Shown: positions 1 through 5,503 of the stretch, piece by piece
Layout: the number at the start of each line of letters is the position of its first letter
How positions within the stretch are numbered: position 1 is the stretch's first letter
DNA from: JBFJVZ01 sp041623895
Lineage (GTDB): Bacteria > Planctomycetota > Planctomycetia > Pirellulales > Pirellulaceae
Direction: 5' to 3'
NCBI GenBank assembly: GCA_041623895.1
Contig: JBFJVZ010000108.1
Span: 1-18,076 of the forward strand
DNA: 18,076 nt
The notes under the pieces: generated by a model
What the model was told of the DNA's origin: nothing
Seen by the model: the letters and a program-made list of their open reading frames with translations, nothing else
Databases searched by the model: none
Translations under genes and position numbers: made by a program

Positions 1-1
1 C

Positions 2-313
2 GACGTCGGCGCCCACGGTGATGGTGATCGGTTATTGGTCATGTGTTTCAGTGAATTTGGTCGTCGCGTTGCCGAGAATGCGAGCGACGGAACCGATCAT
101 GGAACGGCTGGCCCGGTGTTGATCGCCGGAAACAAAGTCAAAGCGGGCTTGATCGGCGATCACCCCAGTTTGACCGACTTGGACCAGGGCGACTTGAAGC
201 ACCATACCGATTTTCGACAAGTCTACGCGGCGGTGCTGGATGATTGGCTGCAGTGTCAGAGCCAGCAAGTGCTGGGAGGAGTATATCAGCCGGTGCAGAT
301 ACTGGACGCGTAG
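2..313 (+). CDS. DUF1501 domain protein, C-terminal part (5' end outside window)
   Basis: The reading frame is open from the left edge and ends at TAG 311-313, so only about 103 C-terminal residues are visible. The segment reads LLVMCFSEFGRRVAEN, then GTDHGTAGPV, KAGLIGDHPSL and VYAAVLDDWLQC. These match the conserved C-terminal block of planctomycete DUF1501 proteins (alkaline-phosphatase-like fold; usually secreted, often Tat-exported and encoded beside DUF1800 or DUF1549 genes). The family's function is not established. The conserved His in TDHGTA and the Glu/Arg in FSEFGRR are in their usual places. The N-terminus, any signal peptide and the upstream partner gene are outside the window. 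It converges on the response regulator gene, with 73 bases between the two stop codons. Confidence 0.85.
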   Translation, partial: DVGAHGDGDRLLVMCFSEFGRRVAENASDGTDHGTAGPVLIAGNKVKAGLIGDHPSLTDLDQGDLKHHTDFRQVYAAVLDDWLQCQSQQVLGGVYQPVQILDA

Positions 314-390
314 GCGTTCAATTCTCGTAATTCGATAGCTTCACGGTCGTCGAATTCTCCGAATCCGATAGTCTTCGACGTAGCGCCTAC
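310..390. terminator. Nested inverted repeats spanning two convergent stop codons
   Basis: An outer 7-base inverted repeat (GTAGGCG at 310-316, CGCCTAC at 384-390) includes the TAG stop codons of both flanking convergent genes. Inside it is a perfect 7-base pair of arms, AATTCGA (329-335) and TCGAATT (350-356), with a 14-base loop. There is also an imperfect direct repeat, around 329-342 and 363-377, sharing CGATAG and CTTC. No clear T-run follows on either strand. It is a plausible but non-canonical bidirectional terminator. Confidence 0.35.
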
Positions 391-1250
391 TTGGCGTTCT
401 TGACCATGACGATTTCGTTGCGGTTGTGGTTGTAGATCACCTGGTCCATGAAACTGGTGATCAGCAACAAGCCGCGGCAGTCTTCCAGCTCGAACGATCC
501 CGGCGTGCCCGGCGCGGGTGTCGTCCGGCACATCGCACCGGGACCCTCGTGCGCCACCGAGATCCGCGTGTCTTCCAGACCGACCGAGACGACTAAGCGG
601 ACTTTGTGTGGCACTTGTTCGGGCACTGCGTCACCGCGGATCACGCCGTAGATTTTTTCTTCATCGTCGCGCATCTCCAAGTTGCCATAGCAAATCGCGT
701 TGACCAGCGCGCTGGAAATCGCGCTGGTGATGCGATAACGCGAGACCACGTCGATGGCATCGGCAAAAGCAAGTGTTTTCTGCACGTATCGCGTGATCGG
801 ACTGATCGCCCGAACGTCGCTTTCGATTTCAAAGATCAATTCGGGAACAACCAGATTGGCGCCGCTTTCGCTGCACTCCTGATCAACGCTGACACGCTCG
901 GCCAATTCGCCCAAGACTTGAGCGAGCCGGGCTTCCAATAGCACTTTAGGGACAAAGTTAACCGCACCGTCAGCCAATGCGTCGACGGCCAGTCCCTCGG
1001 ATCCCTGGGCCGTGATCACCAGCACCGGGGTGTTGGGGTATCGCTTGACCACTTCGCGTGTCAGTTCGCAGCCGTTCATGTTGGGCATCATCAAGTCGGT
1101 AACCAGCACATCCGGCTGCCGCTCATCAAAGGCAGCCAGTGCCTGGACACCGTCGGCGGCGCAGCGGACCTCGAATCCGGCCTCTTCTAGCAGACCGCGA
1201 ATCATCTCGGCTTGTGTCGCACTATCTTCGGCCAACACGATGCTGGTCAT
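387..1250 (-). CDS. Response regulator: REC receiver domain fused to a HATPase_c-type domain
   Basis: A 287-residue protein. Residues 1-120 are a REC domain with the acidic pair E8/D9, phospho-acceptor D52 (VLVTDLMMPNMNG), switch T80 and conserved K102. Residues about 140-287 resemble the GHKL ATPase domain of SpoIIAB/RsbW-type anti-sigma kinases: an N-box-like SALVNAICYGN (N184), a G1-like HEGPG (234-238) and a G2-like CRGLLLITSFMDQV (258-271). The G1 motif has His where Asp is normally found, and the N-box lacks the usual catalytic Glu (ISSALVN), so ATP binding or kinase activity may be weak or lost. The likely role is a phosphorylation-controlled, partner-switching regulator in the cytoplasm; its cognate kinase and targets are not in the window. 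The ATG at 1250 is preceded by AGGTG about 8 bases upstream. The product of the next gene upstream (the dehydrogenase, same strand) is unrelated. Confidence 0.88.
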   Translation of the reverse strand: MTSIVLAEDSATQAEMIRGLLEEAGFEVRCAADGVQALAAFDERQPDVLVTDLMMPNMNGCELTREVVKRYPNTPVLVITAQGSEGLAVDALADGAVNFVPKVLLEARLAQVLGELAERVSVDQECSESGANLVVPELIFEIESDVRAISPITRYVQKTLAFADAIDVVSRYRITSAISSALVNAICYGNLEMRDDEEKIYGVIRGDAVPEQVPHKVRLVVSVGLEDTRISVAHEGPGAMCRTTPAPGTPGSFELEDCRGLLLITSFMDQVIYNHNRNEIVMVKNAK

Positions 1251-1350
1251 TCACTGGCACCTAATCTGATAGTCTGCGAACACTCAGAGACCGGTAATCG
1301 CGTTGTCAAAAGTCCGGCCACGGGGTGACCGGCGACATGGCAGTTGGGAT

Positions 1351-2388
1351 CTAGGCTTGGGGACATACAACGACTTTCATTTGATCGGGATCACCGGCGT
1401 ACAAACGCTGGAACCATTGCGGCCCATCGGCCAGAGAGATCTTAGCCGTGATCAGCGGCGCCACATTGATGATTCCGCGGTTCATTAAATCAATGCACTG
1501 TGGATATTCACCGTTGCATCCACAGGTGCCGCGGAGGGCGATTTCGCGGGTCACGACACTTTGCAGCGGCAGTTCGATGGTTGGCGAAACGTTACCAACC
1601 AAAGTAACGTTGCCGCCTTTACGCACCGATTCGATCGCCGTCTGGACCGTTGGCGTGGCGCCCACGACTTCCAAGGCCACGTCGGCGCCACGGCCACCTG
1701 TCAGCTGACGTACTTTGTCCGGTACATTGCATTGGTCACCGCGGAGGACTTTGTCGGCGCCCAATTCTTTTGCCACCGCCAGCCGTTTGTCATTCAGATC
1801 GACGGCGATTACCTGAGATGCCCCGGCGGCACGGATGGCTTGGATGGTCAGCAGTCCGATCATCCCGGTGCCGACCACGACGGCGGTATCACCCAGCGTG
1901 ACCGGCGTGACGTTGGCCGCGTGCACCGCCACCGACACCGCCTCGACCAGCGCCGCGTGTTCAAACGGCAGTGTATCGGGCAAACGATACACAATGCGGC
2001 GGGGCACACTGATCCGCTCCGCAAAGGCCCCGTGTCGACGGTATTCGCCGCAGGAGACTCCCAGCACCATGCGGTTGTCGCACAAGTTGCCATCCCCGGC
2101 GCGGCAAAAGTCGCATTTTCCGCAGGAGACCATCGAGTCGAATGTGACGCGCGTGCCCTCGGGCAAATCAGTCACGCCCGATCCCGTCGCGACCACGATT
2201 CCGGCGGCTTCGTGTCCCATCACCAGGGGAGGAATCCGCCGTCCGGTGCTGCCGTCGTAGCCATGGATATCACTTCCACAGATTCCGCAGGCTTCGACTT
2301 GCACCAGCACGTCGTCGTCGCCAACGTTCGGCTCGTCAACATCGGTGACTTGCATTTGCTGGTATTCGGTCAACAACAGGGCTTTCAT
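1351..2388 (-). CDS. Zinc-dependent alcohol (polyol) dehydrogenase, MDR family
   Basis: A 345-residue medium-chain dehydrogenase of normal family length. The catalytic zinc ligands are C37 (GICGSDIHGYDG), H59-E60 (GHEAAG) and probably E149. The four structural-zinc cysteines are C89, C92, C95 and C103. The Rossmann fingerprint is GTGMIG (173-178), with D197 at the end of the second strand (VIAVDLND), which favours NAD over NADP. It resembles the threonine, sorbitol and galactitol-phosphate dehydrogenase branch that oxidises secondary alcohols of polyols. The exact substrate cannot be read from the sequence. It is cytosolic, with no signal peptide. The ATG at 2388 has a weak AGG upstream. The gene lies 100 bases upstream of the response regulator on the same strand and may be cotranscribed, though no functional tie is evident. 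Confidence 0.92.
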   Translation of the reverse strand: MKALLLTEYQQMQVTDVDEPNVGDDDVLVQVEACGICGSDIHGYDGSTGRRIPPLVMGHEAAGIVVATGSGVTDLPEGTRVTFDSMVSCGKCDFCRAGDGNLCDNRMVLGVSCGEYRRHGAFAERISVPRRIVYRLPDTLPFEHAALVEAVSVAVHAANVTPVTLGDTAVVVGTGMIGLLTIQAIRAAGASQVIAVDLNDKRLAVAKELGADKVLRGDQCNVPDKVRQLTGGRGADVALEVVGATPTVQTAIESVRKGGNVTLVGNVSPTIELPLQSVVTREIALRGTCGCNGEYPQCIDLMNRGIINVAPLITAKISLADGPQWFQRLYAGDPDQMKVVVCPQA

Positions 2389-2440
2389 TCCGAGCCTGGC
2401 CTCAAAGAGGTATGTTCATGGGCAGACGCTTTTTTGGCGA

Positions 2441-2500
2441 AAAGGGGTCAGGAATCAATTGTGCCAAACAGCGGAGGGGAATTGGTTCCTGATCCCATTT
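2441..2500. repeat. REP-like palindrome with GGGGTCAGGAA-type arms
   Basis: The left arm (2441-2459) contains GGGGTCAGGAATCAAT. The right arm (2481-2500), read on the other strand, gives GGGATCAGGAACCAAT. They share TCAGGAAYCAAT with one difference, and the spacer is about 21 bases. I recall GGGGTCAGGAACC-type arms as REP-like sequences associated with RAYT (REP-associated tyrosine transposase, IS200/IS605-like) activity. No transposase is present here, so this would be a non-autonomous or relic copy. It lies between divergently transcribed genes, 32 bases upstream of the M41-like start. Confidence 0.6.
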
Positions 2501-2531
2501 CGCTCCCTAGTTTAGCACAGCAGGGTGTTCT

Positions 2532-3023
2532 TTGGACGACGAGGAAACATTGACCGCCTATCACGAGGCCGGGCACGCCGTGATCGGCTATCTGCTGGGA
2601 GGACGGATCGAATCAGTCTGTCTGGGTGACGTTGGTGACGACGAGTGGCCCAGGCGATTCGGCGACTGCCGGGTCAATTGGGGGCCGGTCGATCCGCGCG
2701 CCGACTGGCAACTGCAACGAGAGATATTGACGTTACTGGCCGGTCCCGTGGCGGAAATGATTTATCGGGGCGAAAAACTGCATCCCGCAGTTTTTGCTCC
2801 CTGGACGGAAGATTGGCGATTGGCATTTGAGCGGGGAGCAGGGATCGCCGCCGATCCCCGGCGGCGAACACGGGCGTTGGAGGAGCTGATCGTGCACTTG
2901 CACGGGCGGATGAAAGCCGACCCATGCTGGGCGGCGGTTGCCGCGGTTGCCGACCAACTGCTGGCTCACGAATTCTTGGAAGAAGACGCCTTGTCCGACA
3001 CGCTGGCGTTCTGGATCGGTTAG
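2532..3023 (+). CDS. Stand-alone M41 (FtsH-protease-like) zinc-binding protein
   Basis: A 163-residue protein starting TTG at 2532. An in-frame TAG at 2508 rules out anything longer, and no ATG lies before the key motif. Residues 9-20 read AYHEAGHAVIGY, an HExxH zinc site (H11, E12, H15) of the type found in the FtsH protease domain. LLAGPVAEMIYRGE (69-81) matches the segment LLGGRAAE.. of FtsH, and the following TEDWRLAFE (92-100) sits where FtsH has its third zinc ligand; D94 is the candidate. There is no AAA+ ATPase module and no membrane segment, so it cannot unfold substrates as FtsH does. It may be a small peptidase or a regulatory relative. It converges on the universal stress protein gene with only 6 bases between stops. 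Confidence 0.72.
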   Translation: MDDEETLTAYHEAGHAVIGYLLGGRIESVCLGDVGDDEWPRRFGDCRVNWGPVDPRADWQLQREILTLLAGPVAEMIYRGEKLHPAVFAPWTEDWRLAFERGAGIAADPRRRTRALEELIVHLHGRMKADPCWAAVAAVADQLLAHEFLEEDALSDTLAFWIG

Positions 3024-3029
3024 CCAATG

Positions 3030-3884
3030 CTACGGAGCGAAGTCGGCTGGGACCGCCATCAGCGGACAGGGGGCGCGGCGCAGCACCTGCTCGGTGGTGG
3101 TGCCGCGGAGCGCGTCGTAAATTCCGTGCCGGCCTTCGGTCGTCATGATCAGTAGGTCTGCGTCACAGTCCTGTGCCTGCTGGAGAATCTCGGTGACCGG
3201 GTTACCGTGCCGGGTGACCCGCTCGACATGCGCATCGCCGAAGCTGACATCCAGACGAGGAAATCGGTTTTCATCGCCGACGTGCAGCAGCGTTAACTGT
3301 GCAGTGTCATCGCCCATCGCGTGCAGGGCCCGCAGGCCACGTTCGATCGCCGATCCGCTGGGCGGTTCATGGTCGACCGGCACCAGGATTTGATGCAAGC
3401 GGATTTTGCCGTCCACAGAAACGCAGCCCCTGCAATCGGCCGGCACAAACAATGTTGGGACTTCGGTCTGCCGTGCCGTCTCCTCGGCTTTGGAGGGACG
3501 CAACCATGCGGACAGACCGTGACGTCCTTCGGTGGCCATCACCAGCATATCCACGGGACGGAAGGCCAGGAAATTGAAGATCGCGTCAACGACATTTGGA
3601 CCGTGTGCTTCGATCTTTTCGATGCCGATACCTAATTCAGTCACGGCTGACCGCGGCGCACCCGATTCGATCAGACCCCAACGTTTCAAGACTTCGCGGA
3701 TCGAAGGAAAGTCCTCTTCGTCGTCATCGCCAGCGACGTGCAGCAAAATCAAATCCGCTTTGTTCTCAAGGGCGATGCGTAGCGCGTGAGCAAACGCCAG
3801 GTCAGAAGCGGGCGAGAAGTCGGTCGGATGCAGAATGCATTTGGCCGGTTCGGTGAAATCGTGAGGCACGTCAGTTTGCGTCAT
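3030..3884 (-). CDS. Tandem-domain universal stress protein (UspA family)
   Basis: A 284-residue protein with two Usp domains (about 14-148 and 163-281). Each starts with an IL.P.D strand (CILHPTDFS, QILVPVDHE) and carries an LLHV strand (47-50 and 199-202). Each ends with the ATP-loop region TEGRHG (118-123 and 249-254). Only the second domain keeps a full GxxG...G(S/T) loop (G251, G254, G261-T262). In the first domain the terminal G(S/T) is replaced by PS (R129-P130-S131), suggesting that it does not bind ATP. Tandem Usps are usually cytosolic stress or growth-arrest factors; the ligand here is unknown. The ATG at 3884 has AGGA about 12 bases upstream. A short overlapping leader frame, MKDQTVTQIMRTSIIDDAN, ends 13 bases inside the gene. 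Confidence 0.9.
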   Translation of the reverse strand: MTQTDVPHDFTEPAKCILHPTDFSPASDLAFAHALRIALENKADLILLHVAGDDDEEDFPSIREVLKRWGLIESGAPRSAVTELGIGIEKIEAHGPNVVDAIFNFLAFRPVDMLVMATEGRHGLSAWLRPSKAEETARQTEVPTLFVPADCRGCVSVDGKIRLHQILVPVDHEPPSGSAIERGLRALHAMGDDTAQLTLLHVGDENRFPRLDVSFGDAHVERVTRHGNPVTEILQQAQDCDADLLIMTTEGRHGIYDALRGTTTEQVLRRAPCPLMAVPADFAP

Positions 3885-3949
3885 CGATAATGCTTGTCCT
3901 CATGATCTGGGTCACGGTTTGATCCTTCATGATAATATCCCGGCAGTCC

Positions 3950-3974
3950 GCCAAACCTTTTGGCAACGGTTTTT
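3950..3974 (+). terminator. Terminator-like hairpin upstream of the Usp gene
   Basis: GCCAAA (3950-3955), loop CCT, TTTGGC (3959-3964) form a perfect 6-bp stem. A run of five T follows on the + strand (3970-3974) after five bases. No + strand gene lies upstream within reach, since the M41-like gene ends at 3023 and the Usp gene is antisense. On the - strand this would be part of the Usp leader. The 273-base gap 3885-4157 otherwise shows only the promoter described next. Confidence 0.25.
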
Positions 3975-4084
3975 CGCCGACAGCCCCAAGAAAATCAAGT
4001 AAACCGAGGCCGCTTTGAGTGGTTCCACCGCCATCCGTGATGTTTACGCTGTTTTTTTGACCCGGCAACAAGCTTTTGATTTGA

Positions 4085-4114
4085 TTGACGAACCGCTGGA
4101 GCGCCGGTTATAAC
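4085..4114 (+). promoter_or_regulatory. Sigma70-like promoter of the DUF1559 gene
   Basis: TTGACG (4085-4090) is 5/6 to the -35 consensus. It is followed by an 18-base spacer and TATAAC (4109-4114), 5/6 to the -10 consensus. Transcription would begin near 4121, giving a leader of about 37 bases before ATG 4158. No strong ribosome binding site is visible ahead of that ATG. Confidence 0.5.
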
Positions 4115-4157
4115 GTCCGATTACCAATTTGTTGTTCAGCGGTGATTCTGACGGGTC

Positions 4158-5108
4158 ATGTCGGTGCCAATCAAGCGAAACGCCTTCACGCTGGTTGAAT
4201 TGTTGGTCGTGATTGCGATCATCGGTATCTTGATTGGGTTGATGCTTCCCGCTGTTCAAGCGATTCGTGAATCGGCGCGGATTGTTCAGTGCCAGAACAA
4301 CATGCGTCAAATCTCGCTGGCCTGTCACAACTACGAATCGGCCTACAAAGAGTTGCCCGGCTACGCAGGTGAACAGATGCCGGGCCTGGTTGGCTATCGA
4401 CTCAATCGCAACACCAACAATTCCTTGTCAGGCGGTACTTGGCCTGCACAAGCGATGTTCTTCATGGAGCAAGCCAACATTGCCGAGCAGATTCGCCGGT
4501 TTGCGGGCGACACGAACATCACGCCCACCGATCAAGTTAAAAAAGCGGTACGAGTCCCCGTGCCCCAATTTAATTGTCCCTCCCGCCGGGATGCGCGCGC
4601 CTATCCGCTTCGGGAGCCTTACTCCAGCCGCTATGGCAGCCGCGCGGCGCGCAGCGACTATGCGATGAACGGAGGCCCCGCGGTGGTTTCCAGATTCGAT
4701 GACCGGATCATCTATGTGCAATACGACGGTGTTTGGATACTAGGCAAACGGACCAAATTCAGTCGCATTCAGGATGGCTTAAGCCACACGTACTTGATTG
4801 GCGAAAAAGCGATGGATCTTAATCGGTACGAAACGGGTAATTGCTTTGGTGACCGTGCACCGCTGGCCGGTTGGAATGAGTCATGGGTCTCCAGTCACTC
4901 GTATGTTCGCTACGCAGCTCGCCAGCCTCAAATTGATTCGGTCGACAATTGCCTGGTCTGTCATGATTTTGGTAGTGCCCATCCGGCCGGTTGGAGCGCG
5001 GCGATGTCGGATGGGTCGGTGCGGATGATCAATTACCACATCGACATCGAAGTCCATCGCGCTCAAGCCTCCATCAATGGCCGCGAAGTTCTGTCCGAAG
5101 ACCATTAG
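4158..5108 (+). CDS. DUF1559 prepilin-type (type II pseudopilin-like) protein
   Basis: A 316-residue protein. The N-terminus MSVPIKRNAFTLVELLVVIAII is a class III (prepilin) signal: a short basic leader, cleavage before F10, Glu at mature position +5 (E14), then a hydrophobic helix to about residue 33. Next comes the family hallmark LPAVQAIRESARIVQCQNNMRQISLACHNYESAYKELP. The C-terminus has the H-X9-DG signature (HPAGWSAAMSDGSV, from H275). These proteins are greatly expanded in planctomycetes; they are presumed to be processed by a prepilin peptidase and placed at the cell envelope, but their role is unknown. Unusual here is a CLVCH sequence (C265, C268, H269), a c-type haem-type CxxCH just before FGSAHP. 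It is monocistronic with its own promoter, and the ATG is the only plausible start. Confidence 0.93.
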   Translation: MSVPIKRNAFTLVELLVVIAIIGILIGLMLPAVQAIRESARIVQCQNNMRQISLACHNYESAYKELPGYAGEQMPGLVGYRLNRNTNNSLSGGTWPAQAMFFMEQANIAEQIRRFAGDTNITPTDQVKKAVRVPVPQFNCPSRRDARAYPLREPYSSRYGSRAARSDYAMNGGPAVVSRFDDRIIYVQYDGVWILGKRTKFSRIQDGLSHTYLIGEKAMDLNRYETGNCFGDRAPLAGWNESWVSSHSYVRYAARQPQIDSVDNCLVCHDFGSAHPAGWSAAMSDGSVRMINYHIDIEVHRAQASINGREVLSEDH

Positions 5109-5503
5109 CGGGGCAGCATCCGACAACAGCCCGAAGCGTCAATGAGGGACATCCAGCGCCCGTTTTCACTCGCTGACGCTTTGTTGGTGAGCTTTTTTTG
5201 TTGGCCGGACCAAGCAAACGCCGCAATTGCCGGAACTTGGGACGCCAATAGAAAATACGTTTTTCAAGCACACGCGACACCAAATAACAACGGTTTGCGC
5301 CGTTCCGGCACGTTTGCGTCCTCGGTCCGGCCGACAAATGTAATAGCGCAATTTCAAAACTGACGCTTCGGGTTGGTGAGAACGCTGGGGCCCCATGCCT
5401 GGGAGAGGGCCGACGGGCAACTTGCCTTTGATTACAATCTGGACTGCGAATATTCTCGCCGGCTGAAAATCCTGCTCAGCCAAACCATCCCACCTGCTTT
5501 TCG
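5109..5503. other. 395-base gene-free stretch with large inverted repeat and leader of the cytochrome gene
   Basis: No convincing gene was found. Most of it (5130-5372) is the nested inverted repeat listed separately. The remainder includes a GGGGCCCC palindrome (5387-5394), a small GGCAA-C-TTGCC hairpin near 5417-5427, and a -10-like TACAAT (5433-5438) with a TG four bases upstream but no clear -35. If used, that box would start transcription about 60 bases before the start codon at 5504. The one short frame (5142-5363) has no family resemblance and is judged spurious. Confidence 0.5.
5130..5372. repeat. Nested inverted repeat (long imperfect stem-loop, MITE- or ncRNA-like)
   Basis: Four arm pairs are nested in register. 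Outer: CCCGAAGCGTCA (5130-5141) with TGACGCTTCGGG (5361-5372), perfect 12 bp. Next: 5197-5211 with 5324-5338, 15 bp with one G-T pair (core GGCCGGACC). Next: GCAAACG (5214-5220) with CGTTTGC (5311-5317). Inner: TGCCGGAAC (5228-5236) with GTTCCGGCA (5302-5310). The apical loop (5237-5301) holds a small A/T hairpin at 5251-5265. A further half-copy of the outer arm, CGCTGACGCTT, lies at 5171-5181 and can pair with 5135-5146 (10 of 12); a T7 run (5193-5199) follows it, so that local hairpin could end the DUF1559 transcript. Confidence 0.6.

Noticed and set aside
1561..2553. 330-residue open frame on the + strand
   Set aside because: It is exactly antisense to the well-supported alcohol dehydrogenase; its His/Gln/Arg-rich composition is typical of a shadow frame in GC-rich coding DNA.
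5142..5363. 73-residue frame in the 395-base gap
   Set aside because: It lies entirely on the nested inverted repeat, has no ribosome binding site or recognisable motif, and its composition is explained by the repeat arms.
5171..5380. Possible CRISPR-like array from recurring TGACGCTT...TTGGTGAG units
   Set aside because: Only two direct copies and one inverted copy with irregular spacing, and no cas genes; better explained as a dispersed palindromic repeat.
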